From: JAUVKT01 sp942491535
GTDB lineage: Bacteria; Bacteroidota; Bacteroidia; Bacteroidales; VadinHA17
DNA length: 64,000 bases
Direction: 5' to 3'
Assembly (NCBI GenBank): GCA_942491535.1
Contig: CALOBV010000025.1
Coordinates: 62,001-126,000 of the forward strand
Part shown: positions 7,511 to 17,077 of the stretch, in pieces
Layout of the letters: the number at the start of each line of letters is the position of its first letter
Position numbering within the stretch: the first letter of the stretch is position 1
Made by a program: the position numbers and the translations under genes
Notes under the pieces: model-generated
Databases searched by the model: none
What the model saw: the letters and a program-made list of their open reading frames with translations, nothing else
What the model was told of the DNA's origin: nothing

Positions 7511-7620
7511 TATAACTTTATTTATTGATAATAAATGTAAATAAAAATTTGGTATATCTGTTAATATCTTCCCTCCGGGGCAGTTCTCCCTTATTATTAT
7601 AACATGTATATTTATAGACT

Positions 7621-10600
7621 ATGATAAACCAGGGGAAATTAACCAGATATAGTGCTTCAGCAGGTTCAGGAAAAACCTTTAAACTGGCCGGAATATACCT
7701 GGATTTCCTCTTCCTTGAACCGAATAATTACAGGAATATCCTGGCAGTGACATTTACCAATAAGGCTGCCTCGGAAATGAAGGAACGAATACTTAACACC
7801 CTCTTCCAGCTTGCAACAGGATCTGACTCTTATTATCTCGAAAACCTTATGAGTTTAACAGGTAAAGACGATGAGTGGATAAGTAGAAGGGCACTTATCA
7901 TCCTTAAAAATATTCTTCATGATTATTCTCGATTTTCAGTTGGAACAATTGATAGTTTTTTCCAGAAAGTACTCAGGGCTTTCGTCAAGGAGAGTGGTCT
8001 CCATTCGGGTTTCAACCTGGTACTTGACCATTCGGTAATACTTTCAGAGGCTGTTGATGACATGCTTATGTCTGTAGATGAAGATGAGGGGCTTAAAAAA
8101 TGGCTGATAGATTATTCTCAGTATGAAATAAGCGAAGGCAAGCACTGGAACCTGAAAGGAAGGATTATGGAACTTGGTGAAGAGATTTTTAAAGAAGAGT
8201 TCCGGCTTCTTTTTCATGATAATAAGATTGTTTCAGACAAGCAGACCCTGAAAGATGGAATGGCTTCTCTTATTGCCCTGGAGAAAACTTTTTCAAACAG
8301 ACTGTCAGACCTGTCCCAATCGGCACTTGATATACTCGAAACAGCCGGTGTGCAGATGGAAGATTTAAGAGACAAGAAGAGAAGCCTTATGAAATTCCTG
8401 ATCGAAGCAAAAACAGGAGTTCCGGATAAGCTGAGTGCATCTATCAAAAAAGCATGGGAAGAGGAATTATACTATACCGGAGCTACTGCTCCTGAGTCGG
8501 TCGCTAAAGCACTCTCAAAAGGATTACACAGAGCAATTTCAGAAATATGCGCTTATTATGAATCAGGAATAATAAACTTTAAATCTTCAAGGCTTGTTAC
8601 AGGAAACCTGTTTAACCTGGGGATTTTAACTGATATATCTGGTAAAGTAAGAGCTATTCTGAATAATTCAAATAAATTCCTCCTCTCTGATGCAGGTGAT
8701 CTTCTTCGTCAGATTATAGAACGTGACCAGGCTCCCTTTATATATGAAAAAGTCGGAACCAGGTATACCAATTATATGATAGATGAATTCCAGGACACAT
8801 CTTTAATTCAATGGAGAAACTTTGAACCCCTGATCCGGAATAGTATATCTGAGGGCGATTCAAACCTGGTAGTCGGAGATATCAAGCAGGCTATTTACAG
8901 ATGGAGAAACAGTGATTGGCGTATTCTTGATCGTATAGACTCTCAATTTGATCCTGAGACTTTCTTTAGCGATACCTTATCGAGTAACTGGCGTTCATGC
9001 CCCAATATTATAGATTTTAATAATCGCCTTTTTTCTGATTTGCCCGGTCTGATTGAGAAAAAACTGGAATTAACAGATGGTGATATTTCAAGATTGTACA
9101 ACGAAGTGAAACAGGAAGACCCGGGCAAGAATAAAGATGGATTTATCAGGATGAAAGAGATTGCTCAGACTGATGAGAAGCATCAAAAGCAGCTTGTGCT
9201 TGATGAATTGCCCGGATTAATAGAAGAGATCCAGGATAATGGATACAGTGCAGGAGATATAGGTATACTGGTTAGAAAGAATTCCGAGGGACAGGAGATT
9301 ATTAGTGCACTGATGGAATATTCGGCAGGCGTTGATAAGGCCAAAAGTCTGAAGTACACATACCAGGTAATTTCGCAGGATTCATTATTTCTGGTTAATT
9401 CTCCACTTGTACAGTTTATTCTCTCAGCCCTGGAGTATATAGTCGACAGGTCGAATCGTCTAGCCTATATATCAATGCTGCACTTCTTAAAACTTATCAG
9501 GGGAGACTATGAAAAAGATAGCAGGCCTGAGCTGCTTTCAGGCGATCTAATTGGTGAAGAGTTCGACAGATACATAGATAGCATCAGGTATATGCCTGTT
9601 TTTGATATCGTCGACAGGCTGGTTAATTACTTCAACCTTGGGGTCTTCGAGGCAGGTATTCCATTCCTGAATACCTTGCAGGACCTTATTCTTGATCTTT
9701 CCTCAACCGAGACCAATGATATTCCTTACTTTATTGAATGGTGGAATAATGAGGGGTATAAGAAGTCTGTTGCATCTCCCGAACAGGACGACTCAATTCA
9801 ACTGATGACAATACACAAGTCGAAGGGCCTGCAATTTAAGGTTGTGATTGTTCCCTTCCTCTCGTGGAGCCTGGGCCACGGTATGAGCCCTGTAGTATGG
9901 GTATATTCTGATAATGAGCCCTTCAGGAGCCTGGGAGCTGTACCCGTGAGATATAAGAAGGATATTGCGGAGACGCATTTTAAGAAATACTACGATAAGG
10001 AAAAACTTAATGTAGCAATAGATAAGTTGAATCTCCTCTATGTTGCTCTTACTCGCAGTGAAGAGTGTTTATATGGTTTTATCCCGACAGGAGCACGACG
10101 GGATACATCGATAGGCACTCTTATAATTGATGCCCTCTTTCAGGAGAAGAGTGAATATACCCTGGGGACAGTGCCTGATAAAGAGAGCGTTAAGGGCTTG
10201 AAGGGAAGTAATGAAGCTGTTATTATTCCTTATAATGTTACAATTTCTGAGGACAGGCTAAAACTAAAGATGAATTCTCATGGATACCTGTCAGAAGATA
10301 CCTCGGATGAAACACAGCTTAGTTATGGATTATTAATGCATGATGTATTATCACGTATCGAAAGCTCAGAAGATATTGAAGCGGCGCTTCAGTATTCTCT
10401 GAATAATGGTGAAATAAATAAAAGCCAGAAAGATCGGCTCTTATTGAATTTACAGAAAAAATTTACTGACCCGGTAGTAAAGGAGTGGTTCAGTAACAGT
10501 TATGAGAGCTGGAGAGAAAGAGATATAATATTGCCGGGAGGTGAAATAAAACGACCCGACAGGGTTGTATTATATGATGACCATGTGCTTGTAATTGATT

Positions 10601-10740
10601 TCAAATTTGGAAGGGAGAGTAGTATGCATATATCACAGGTAAAAGAGTATATGGACCTTGTCGGGAAGATGACAGGTAAAAAAATTGAAGGAGCCCTGTG
10701 GTATGTAGATAGCGATAAAATAGTGGAGGTAGAACAGTAA
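7621..10740 (+). CDS. addA: UvrD-family helicase with C-terminal PD-(D/E)XK nuclease (AddA-like)
   Basis: The protein has 1039 residues. Superfamily 1A helicase motifs appear in order: SASAGSGKT (11-19, motif I), AVTFTNKAASEMKERI (Ia), DEFQD (388-392, motif II), VVGDIKQAIYRWR (III), SSNWRSCPNII (IV), TIHKSKGLQF (V) and LLYVALTRS (VI). The C-terminus carries a RecB-type nuclease: RPDRVV, then VIDFK with D993 and K995. This is the AddA/RecB layout for processing double-strand breaks. The partner AddB-like gene lies downstream with one radical SAM gene between them. The first ATG is used; no TAnnTTTG box is evident in the 110-base gap upstream. It is somewhat shorter than Bacillus AddA (about 1230 residues). 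Confidence 0.92.
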   Translation: MINQGKLTRYSASAGSGKTFKLAGIYLDFLFLEPNNYRNILAVTFTNKAASEMKERILNTLFQLATGSDSYYLENLMSLTGKDDEWISRRALIILKNILHDYSRFSVGTIDSFFQKVLRAFVKESGLHSGFNLVLDHSVILSEAVDDMLMSVDEDEGLKKWLIDYSQYEISEGKHWNLKGRIMELGEEIFKEEFRLLFHDNKIVSDKQTLKDGMASLIALEKTFSNRLSDLSQSALDILETAGVQMEDLRDKKRSLMKFLIEAKTGVPDKLSASIKKAWEEELYYTGATAPESVAKALSKGLHRAISEICAYYESGIINFKSSRLVTGNLFNLGILTDISGKVRAILNNSNKFLLSDAGDLLRQIIERDQAPFIYEKVGTRYTNYMIDEFQDTSLIQWRNFEPLIRNSISEGDSNLVVGDIKQAIYRWRNSDWRILDRIDSQFDPETFFSDTLSSNWRSCPNIIDFNNRLFSDLPGLIEKKLELTDGDISRLYNEVKQEDPGKNKDGFIRMKEIAQTDEKHQKQLVLDELPGLIEEIQDNGYSAGDIGILVRKNSEGQEIISALMEYSAGVDKAKSLKYTYQVISQDSLFLVNSPLVQFILSALEYIVDRSNRLAYISMLHFLKLIRGDYEKDSRPELLSGDLIGEEFDRYIDSIRYMPVFDIVDRLVNYFNLGVFEAGIPFLNTLQDLILDLSSTETNDIPYFIEWWNNEGYKKSVASPEQDDSIQLMTIHKSKGLQFKVVIVPFLSWSLGHGMSPVVWVYSDNEPFRSLGAVPVRYKKDIAETHFKKYYDKEKLNVAIDKLNLLYVALTRSEECLYGFIPTGARRDTSIGTLIIDALFQEKSEYTLGTVPDKESVKGLKGSNEAVIIPYNVTISEDRLKLKMNSHGYLSEDTSDETQLSYGLLMHDVLSRIESSEDIEAALQYSLNNGEINKSQKDRLLLNLQKKFTDPVVKEWFSNSYESWRERDIILPGGEIKRPDRVVLYDDHVLVIDFKFGRESSMHISQVKEYMDLVGKMTGKKIEGALWYVDSDKIVEVEQ

Positions 10741-10742
10741 CC

Positions 10743-11729
10743 ATGGATAATATTATGTCTGGCGAATTAAATAGAAAATATGCATGGGATCATGAGCGCA
10801 GGTTCAATGCCTACTCCAACTATTTTAAAAAGTTGTTCGGAGGAAGGGTTCAGAAGGTAAGCATTGATGCTGGTTTTACCTGTCCTAACAGAGACGGCAC
10901 AAAGGGAACAGGCGGATGCACCTTCTGTAATAATGATGCATTTAACCCTTCTTATTGCATACCTGAAAAATCTGTTACACGTCAGATAGAAGAGGGAATA
11001 AGGTTTCATAAGAAACGATATAAGAAGTCGGTTGGCTATCTTGCATATTTTCAGGCATATACAAATACATACGATACGGTTGAACGGCTTGAAAAACTAT
11101 ATAATGAAGCACTGAGTGTTCCGGAAGTTATCGGTTTAATCATAGGAACCCGTCCTGATTCAGTTAATAATCAGGTGCTTGATCTTATTGAGGAATTGTC
11201 GCGATCATATTATGTGGCCCTTGAATACGGTCTTGAATCGGTCTATAATAAAACATTGAAGAGGGTAAACAGGGGACATAATTTTGAGGATTCTGAGAAA
11301 GCCATCCGTGATACTGCGGCCAGGAATATTCATTGCGGCGCCCATTTTATTTTTGGTCTTCCGGGTGAGAGCAGGGATGAAATGATGAAGATGACTGATA
11401 TTATATCAGCCCTGCCTCTTACAACTGTAAAGTTTCACCAGCTACAGATAATTAAAGGCACAAAAATGGAAGAAGAGTATAAAACCAATCCGGAAGAGTT
11501 TAATCTGTTCAGCTGGAACGAGTATAAAGAATTTTTTGTAAGGTTTCTTGAACGACTTAATCCGGAGATAGTAGTTGAGCGATTTACAAGTGAGGCCCCC
11601 CCCGCACTTATTTCCAGTCCGAGGTGGGGAATAAAGAGGGCAGAAGGCCTGATGGTTGAATTTGAGAATTTGCTAGAAGAATTGGATACCTGGCAGGGGA
11701 GACTTTATGAGAAGAGAGTTATTGAGTAA
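10743..11729 (+). CDS. Radical SAM protein, YhcC/TIGR01212 family
   Basis: The protein has 328 residues. The iron-sulfur binding cysteines are C47, C59 and C62 in a long C-x11-C-x2-C spacing (FTCPNRDGTKGTGGCTFC), which marks the YhcC-type family rather than canonical CxxxCxxC radical SAM enzymes. An EYGLES segment and a GAHFIFGLPGE segment follow, as in this family. It starts 2 bases after the addA-like stop and precedes the addB-like gene by 43 bases, so all three are probably co-transcribed. The family's reaction is not well established and I do not assign one. An alternative start at 10758 (MSGELN) is possible. Confidence 0.88.
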   Translation: MDNIMSGELNRKYAWDHERRFNAYSNYFKKLFGGRVQKVSIDAGFTCPNRDGTKGTGGCTFCNNDAFNPSYCIPEKSVTRQIEEGIRFHKKRYKKSVGYLAYFQAYTNTYDTVERLEKLYNEALSVPEVIGLIIGTRPDSVNNQVLDLIEELSRSYYVALEYGLESVYNKTLKRVNRGHNFEDSEKAIRDTAARNIHCGAHFIFGLPGESRDEMMKMTDIISALPLTTVKFHQLQIIKGTKMEEEYKTNPEEFNLFSWNEYKEFFVRFLERLNPEIVVERFTSEAPPALISSPRWGIKRAEGLMVEFENLLEELDTWQGRLYEKRVIE

Positions 11730-11772
11730 ATGAGTGTTGGAGTATTGGAGTAAAAAAGGATAAGATAGAGAT

Positions 11773-14676
11773 ATGCAGATATTTTTAAATGAAGTGGCTA
11801 AACAGATTTTCGATGAGTCAGGTGGAGACATGTCGAAACACAAATTAGTTTTTCCTAACAGAAGATCATCACTATATTTTAAAAAATACCTGTCATCTTA
11901 TGTAAATGAACCCTGCCTGGCTCCTGATATTATTACAATAAATGAACTCTTCCAGGAATGGTCGTCTTATAGATTGGCCGACCCCCTGTACCTGATGTTC
12001 AGACTGTATGATAGTTATACAAAATTAAACAATACAGCTGAGCCCTTTGATGAGTTTTATTACTGGGGAGATATGATCATCAACGACTTTGATGATATTG
12101 ATAAATACCTGGTTGATAGTAGTTTAATCTTTCAGAATCTGAAAGACCTTCGCGACATAGATGCAAAATTTGGAGGATTTGAACCTGAGGTGATAGAAAT
12201 TATTCGTCAGTTCTGGTCTAGCTTCGACCCTTCGAACCTTACTCCTGAAAAGGACGATTTTCTTGCTGTATGGGATATGCTTTTTCAGCTCTACTCAGAA
12301 TTTAAGCAGATATTAACTCAATCAGGACTGGTATATGAGGGTATGCTTATGAGGGAAGTTGTCGGAGCAATTTTATCGGGCAACCTGGTGTTGAGGGATA
12401 CTAAAATGACCTATCATTTTATTGGATTCAATGCCCTGAACAAGTGTGAGAAAGTGCTGATGAAGGAGCTTAAAAAAGCAGGAAAGGCATTTTTTTATTG
12501 GGACTATGATAATCTGTATGTGAACGACGAGTATCATGAAGCGGGCTTCTTCCTGAGAGATAATATTTCGGTTTACGGACAGGATTTAAAGGGTGCCATG
12601 CGATACGACAGGCTTATTTCACCCGACCAGCCTGCAGATAAATATAAGGTTTATAAGGCACCCTCTGATGTAGCCCAGGCCAAGTTGATACCGGCAATAA
12701 TCAACGACTTTAAAGACATTGGCAGTGAGCCTGATAATACCGCCATTGTACTTGCTGATGAGAATATGCTGATGCCTGTAATCAATTCTGTTCCCGAATC
12801 TATCCGGGATATAAATATTACAATGGGCTATCCGCTGTATCAGACTCCTGTTTATAGCCTTATTCATCAACTTCTTTCTCTGCGAAGAAACATAAGGAAG
12901 GAAAAGGATAAAGGATTTTCCTTTTACCATGCAGATGTAATTAAGATTCTTAGTCACCAGTACATTACATTTTCCAGTAGTGATATATGTGATGAACTGA
13001 AAACCATGATAAAGAATAATAACCTGATAAGGATAGCTGCTGATAGATTGCAGCTAAACGAATTATTTACTCTATTGTTTGCTCCTGCAGAAGATCATCT
13101 GAGCTATAATAAGCACCTGGTTAATATACTGGGCATTATTCTGAATGGATTTTCAGTTAATAAAGAGGGCAAATCGGATAAAAACGACTATATCTTACAG
13201 CAGGAATACATCTACAGGGTAATTACTTCACTGCAGAGGCTTGAAACTGTACTGGATGATTCAAATGTTTCAATAGGGATGGAAATCTATATCCGGATCG
13301 TAGATAAGATTCTGCATAAGCTTATAGTACCATTTACCGGCGAGCCACTATCTGGACTACAGGTTATGGGAATACTCGAGACCCGGGCACTTGATTTTGA
13401 GAATATAATCTTTTTATCTGTCAACGAGGGAGTCTTGCCAAAAGGATCTGCTGGGAATTCTTATGTTCCATATAACCTCAGAATGGCATTTGGCTTGCCA
13501 ACTGTAAAACACCAGGACTCAATTTATGCCTATTATTTTTATAGGCTTATTCAAAGAGCACGACGGGTGAGATTTATATATAATAGCAGTTCGTCTGGGA
13601 TGCGCACGGGTGAAATGTCCAGGTTCCTCTTACAGCTTAAATACAATCTGAATTTTAATACAATATTTAAGGATAGCAGGTTTAATATTGTACCACCTCC
13701 TGTTACAGGTGAATGGATGAAGCGTGACTCCCTTTTACATCGAAAACTCGGACAGCTTTATTTCAGTGAAGACAAAGGAAGAAAGGCATTATCTCCAAGC
13801 GCACTCAATACCTGGATTACATGCAGAATGAAGTTTTATTACAGATATATTATTGGAATCGAGGAGGTAGATAATGTAAAGGAGGAGGTTGATTCACCTA
13901 TGTTTGGGACCATCCTGCATGATGCAATGAATAATCTCTATTCTGCCTTTGTGGGTATGGAAGTCGGAACAGGGGAGATTGAGAAACTGGCAGCCAGTAG
14001 CAATACTATAGAACAGGTTGTGGTAGCATCTTTCAGGAAGAATTACTTACGGGGAGGATCTGGAGAGTTATCAGGAAAGAACCTTATTATTACTTCCGTA
14101 ATGAAGAATATGATTTTAAGGATCCTTGATATAGACATGAAATGTGCGCCATTTAAAATAATTGAGCTGGAGAAGAAGCATAAAAGCGAAATAGAAATTA
14201 GTATGGATGGAGGTAAAACTAATGTTTTTCTCGGAGGAACTATAGACAGGGTAGATAAGGTGGGGTCAGTAATTCGTATTCTCGATTATAAATCAGGTAA
14301 AGACAGCCTGGATATTGATTCGCTTGAAGGTCTTACTTCATATAATAACAGGAGCAGAAATAGTGCTGCCTTCCAGACTTTTGTTTACTCTCTTATTTAC
14401 TCCGACAAATACCCCGATATTGCTATCCGACCTTCTCTCTACCCGGTTAGATCAATCTATAGCCAGGGATTCTCAGATGTTTTCAATATTAAGAAAGGAG
14501 AATATAAAGGCGAAGTACATGATTTTGGCTTACTGAGGAATGAATTTATAAATATGCTGAACTTAGTTATTTCGGATATTTTTGATCCTGAAAGAGACTT
14601 TGATATGACTACTGTAAAAGAAAATTGCACTTACTGCCCGTACAGGAGGCTATGCGGCAGATATGACCTAACATAA
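11773..14676 (+). CDS. addB: AddB-like PD-(D/E)XK nuclease with Fe-S cluster
   Basis: The protein has 967 residues. The N-terminal part looks like the inactive helicase-like half of AddB, and no intact Walker A is visible. The C-terminal nuclease has SPSALNTWITCRMKFYYRYI, then FGTILHDAM (GxxxH-type), GTIDRVD and ILDYKSGK. The iron-sulfur staple of AddB/AdnB nucleases is complete: C684 in WITC, and C952, C955 and C961 at the extreme C-terminus (C-x2-C-x5-C). With the upstream helicase it should form a heterodimeric helicase-nuclease that resects double-strand breaks. It lies 43 bases downstream of the radical SAM gene; that gap holds a short GAGTnTTG-type repeat. Confidence 0.9.
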   Translation: MQIFLNEVAKQIFDESGGDMSKHKLVFPNRRSSLYFKKYLSSYVNEPCLAPDIITINELFQEWSSYRLADPLYLMFRLYDSYTKLNNTAEPFDEFYYWGDMIINDFDDIDKYLVDSSLIFQNLKDLRDIDAKFGGFEPEVIEIIRQFWSSFDPSNLTPEKDDFLAVWDMLFQLYSEFKQILTQSGLVYEGMLMREVVGAILSGNLVLRDTKMTYHFIGFNALNKCEKVLMKELKKAGKAFFYWDYDNLYVNDEYHEAGFFLRDNISVYGQDLKGAMRYDRLISPDQPADKYKVYKAPSDVAQAKLIPAIINDFKDIGSEPDNTAIVLADENMLMPVINSVPESIRDINITMGYPLYQTPVYSLIHQLLSLRRNIRKEKDKGFSFYHADVIKILSHQYITFSSSDICDELKTMIKNNNLIRIAADRLQLNELFTLLFAPAEDHLSYNKHLVNILGIILNGFSVNKEGKSDKNDYILQQEYIYRVITSLQRLETVLDDSNVSIGMEIYIRIVDKILHKLIVPFTGEPLSGLQVMGILETRALDFENIIFLSVNEGVLPKGSAGNSYVPYNLRMAFGLPTVKHQDSIYAYYFYRLIQRARRVRFIYNSSSSGMRTGEMSRFLLQLKYNLNFNTIFKDSRFNIVPPPVTGEWMKRDSLLHRKLGQLYFSEDKGRKALSPSALNTWITCRMKFYYRYIIGIEEVDNVKEEVDSPMFGTILHDAMNNLYSAFVGMEVGTGEIEKLAASSNTIEQVVVASFRKNYLRGGSGELSGKNLIITSVMKNMILRILDIDMKCAPFKIIELEKKHKSEIEISMDGGKTNVFLGGTIDRVDKVGSVIRILDYKSGKDSLDIDSLEGLTSYNNRSRNSAAFQTFVYSLIYSDKYPDIAIRPSLYPVRSIYSQGFSDVFNIKKGEYKGEVHDFGLLRNEFINMLNLVISDIFDPERDFDMTTVKENCTYCPYRRLCGRYDLT

Positions 14677-14685
14677 TAATTTTTG

Positions 14686-14693
14686 TATCTTCG
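14686..14693 (+). promoter_or_regulatory. Weak -7-like element directly before the channel gene
   Basis: TATCTTCG differs from TAnnTTTG at one position and ends 4 bases before the ATG at 14698, a layout like the near-leaderless mnmA promoter. It lies only 10 bases after the addB-like stop. Read-through from that gene is the alternative. Confidence 0.35.
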
Positions 14694-14697
14694 GATT

Positions 14698-16443
14698 ATG
14701 GAACATAGTTTTAATACCTATAGAGTTGAGATAAAGAATCTTAAGTATATTACAGATGGTGGTCGTAAGTTCCCCAGGACTGCTATTATTACACTCTTCG
14801 ATGAGAATGGAATAGAATCAGGGACTGAGCTACTTGGGAGTATGGATACAGGAGATATCTATAAACTTATAAATGAAGGTGGGGACTTAAATTTTGATAA
14901 TTGTTATATCGAGGATTTTTCTCTTTCCTATTACCGGCAGCATTATAATCTTGATAAGAAGGAGTCCCTTCAGTTAAAAGGATTTTCAGCTGCCAACTCG
15001 TTTTTTGAAGCCAATCCAATTACCGATTTTACCCACTGTGATTTTGGCGAAGGAGATGTGAATTTTGAAGGATCGGTTTTCGCAAAAGGTAATCTGTCTT
15101 TTCATGCAAGCAGGTTCGGTAATGGTAATATTATATTTTCCGGAGTGGCAATTCTTCAAGGGAATGTCGATTTTTCAGGTGTTGAGGCCGGATCAGGAGA
15201 CTTTATTTTCAAAAATGCCTTTTTTGGTGACGGATTAAAAGATTTCCAGGATATGAGCTTCGGAGATGGTGAGATAACTTTCGCAAATACAGAGTTTAGC
15301 TCAGGCGAACTGCTCTTTATAAACACACATTTTGGAAATGGAAAATTCTCATTCAAAATATCAAGGGTGGTTTCTGGCAAGGTTGATTTTCATTATGCCT
15401 CATTCGGCTCAGGAGATGTAGTATTTGAGAGATCAGAATTTGGAGCAAGCAGGGTGGATTTCCGTGCTGTTGACTTTGGTACAGGAAGGGTGAATTTTAA
15501 CCGGTCTGTGTTCGGACAGGGCGAGCTGGCGCTTGAAGGCGCTTCATTCTCAGGTTCAAAATTCTATTTCAAAAGAGTATCAATGCAGGGAGGCAGAAAA
15601 GATTTTAGCCTTATGGAAATGTCGGGTGCAGATCTTAGTTTTGAGAAAACTGATTTTGGGGCCGGTGCAATAGATTTCAATACAAGCAGATGTAATATCC
15701 TTAGTTTGAAATCATGTCATCTCGATCATTATGTAGACCTCAGGATAGCAGGCGCTAAAGAGCTCGATCTTTCTGACTCTATTGTGCGTGACATAATAGA
15801 CCTTGAACCTTATAATGTGGACGTATCTATAGATGTAATTAATATGTCAGGCATGCGCCTTTTGGGCAAACTTTATATAGACTGGACGAAGAATAACTGT
15901 AAGAGATCCATACTGTTGCAGAAGAATACTTCTCTAAGGCAAAAGGCTGAGCAGTTCAGGATACTGAAAGAAAATTTTAATGGAACAGGTAAATATGACG
16001 ATGAGGACCTGGCCTATGTAATGTTTAAGAGGCTTGAATCAAAAGCCGGACTGGAAGAAGCAAAATTAAGCAAAAAAGGCCTGAAAAGAACCGGCCCCTA
16101 TCTTTCCTATATATCACGCTGGTTAATCTTTGATGCTGCAGGTCAATATGCTACTAACCCGGTACGTGTACTTGTTTCAATGGTAGTCTCCTACGTTTTT
16201 TTCAGCGTAATTTTTATGCTCCAGATGATTTTTACCAGGGCTGATATTGTTGCATCTGTCGACGATCAGCTGTCAATGGTGGCCAAGGCCTTTTATCATA
16301 GTGCCATTACTTTTCTTACAATAGGGTATGGCGATCATTATCCATATGGCTCAATCAGGTGGATGTCGGGCCTGGAAGGATTTGTCGGATTATTCCTGAT
16401 GTCGTACTTTACAGTTGCATTTGTAAGGAAGATCTTGAGATAG
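14698..16443 (+). CDS. Two-TM potassium channel fused to a 12-residue-repeat beta-solenoid
   Basis: The protein has 581 residues from ATG 14698 (an in-frame TTG at 14683 is less likely). Residues 1-116 form an N-terminal region. Residues 117-332 are 18 consecutive 12-residue units without any insertion, with consensus G-x-G-x-[VIL]-x-F-x-x-[SAT]-x-F, which should fold as a stacked beta-solenoid. After a linker, two membrane segments (about 490-513 and 557-578) flank a pore helix and a potassium selectivity filter, TIGYGD at 541-546. I infer a tetrameric K+ channel whose large soluble solenoid is cytoplasmic, either as a gating or a docking module. The repeat is related in appearance to pentapeptide repeats but has a different period. 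No nucleotide-binding or RCK domain is present. It stands alone between addB-like and ribH. Confidence 0.9.
   Translation: MEHSFNTYRVEIKNLKYITDGGRKFPRTAIITLFDENGIESGTELLGSMDTGDIYKLINEGGDLNFDNCYIEDFSLSYYRQHYNLDKKESLQLKGFSAANSFFEANPITDFTHCDFGEGDVNFEGSVFAKGNLSFHASRFGNGNIIFSGVAILQGNVDFSGVEAGSGDFIFKNAFFGDGLKDFQDMSFGDGEITFANTEFSSGELLFINTHFGNGKFSFKISRVVSGKVDFHYASFGSGDVVFERSEFGASRVDFRAVDFGTGRVNFNRSVFGQGELALEGASFSGSKFYFKRVSMQGGRKDFSLMEMSGADLSFEKTDFGAGAIDFNTSRCNILSLKSCHLDHYVDLRIAGAKELDLSDSIVRDIIDLEPYNVDVSIDVINMSGMRLLGKLYIDWTKNNCKRSILLQKNTSLRQKAEQFRILKENFNGTGKYDDEDLAYVMFKRLESKAGLEEAKLSKKGLKRTGPYLSYISRWLIFDAAGQYATNPVRVLVSMVVSYVFFSVIFMLQMIFTRADIVASVDDQLSMVAKAFYHSAITFLTIGYGDHYPYGSIRWMSGLEGFVGLFLMSYFTVAFVRKILR
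15046..15693 (+). repeat. Coding repeat: 18 tandem 36-base units (12-residue beta-solenoid)
   Basis: Residues 117-332 of the channel protein divide into 18 units of exactly 12 residues. Glycine leads most units (GEGDV, GNGNI, GSGDF, GDGEI, GTGRV and so on), with phenylalanine at positions 7 and 12. The DNA of the units has diverged, so this is an old, selected protein repeat rather than a recent tandem duplication. Confidence 0.85.
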
Positions 16444-16588
16444 GCGAAGGGCGTAGGGCTAAGAGCTAAGAGCGAAGGGCTAAGGGCTAAGGGCTAAGAG
16501 TAATGACTATTAACCAGTAACCAGTAACGCGAACGAAGTGAGCAAATAACCAATAACCAATAACCAATAACCAGTAACTATTAACCTT
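16444..16588. repeat. Intergenic heptanucleotide tandem repeats (two families)
   Basis: Directly after the channel stop codon come eight 7-base units of the GCTAAGG/GCTAAGA/GCGAAGG type (16444-16499). Two degenerate units and two CCAGTAA units follow, then a 19-base insert containing GCGAACGAAGTGAGC. A second run of TAACCAA/TAACCAG-type heptads fills 16547-16588 up to the ribH stop. This fills the gap between convergent genes; I see no hairpin terminator here. Confidence 0.8.
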
Positions 16589-17072
16589 ACTCCATCTCTG
16601 CCTGCAGGGCGGCCATTTTGATGGCTGTTACAGCTGCTTCGTCGCCTTTATTACCAAGTTTGCCACCTGATCTGTCGATTGCCTGCTGCAATGTACTGGT
16701 TGTGAGAACACCAAAAATAAACGGTATATTGTATTCAAGGTTAAGGGATGCGATCCCCTGTGTTACACCCTGGCATACATAGGTGAAGTGGGGCGTTTCC
16801 CCCTGTATAACGCAGCCCAGGCAAATAACCCCGTCTACATCATCATATTCTGCAATAAATTGTCCGGCAAGGGGTAGCTCAAAACTGCCCGGGACATGCT
16901 TCACCAGAATATTATCGTTTAATACTCCGTGTTTCTTAAGTGTGCTTACTGCACCATCAAGAAGAGACCATGTAATATCCTTATTCCAGTCAGATACAAC
17001 TATTCCGAATCGCATCTCATGGGCAGGCGGTACATTTTCCTGTTCGTATGATGATAGGTTCGTGGTAGACAT
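16587..17072 (-). CDS. ribH: 6,7-dimethyl-8-ribityllumazine synthase
   Basis: The protein has 161 residues, the normal size for lumazine synthase, which condenses 5-amino-6-ribitylamino-uracil with 3,4-dihydroxy-2-butanone 4-phosphate in riboflavin synthesis. Recognisable segments are FGIVVSDWNKDIT (substrate loop at the N-terminus), VPGSFELPLAGQ, CLGCVIQGETPHFTYVCQGV containing the catalytic histidine, and PFIFGVLTT. It usually assembles into 60-mers or pentamers. It is the second gene of a two-gene transcript, starting 5 bases after the TPR membrane protein. Its stop overlaps the heptad repeat array downstream by 2 bases. Confidence 0.95.
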   Translation of the reverse strand: MSTTNLSSYEQENVPPAHEMRFGIVVSDWNKDITWSLLDGAVSTLKKHGVLNDNILVKHVPGSFELPLAGQFIAEYDDVDGVICLGCVIQGETPHFTYVCQGVTQGIASLNLEYNIPFIFGVLTTSTLQQAIDRSGGKLGNKGDEAAVTAIKMAALQAEME

Positions 17073-17077
17073 GGTAA

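Noticed and set aside
16444..16588. Heptad repeats considered as a CRISPR array
   Set aside because: Units are only 7 bases, directly adjacent and without spacers; no cas gene is in the window.
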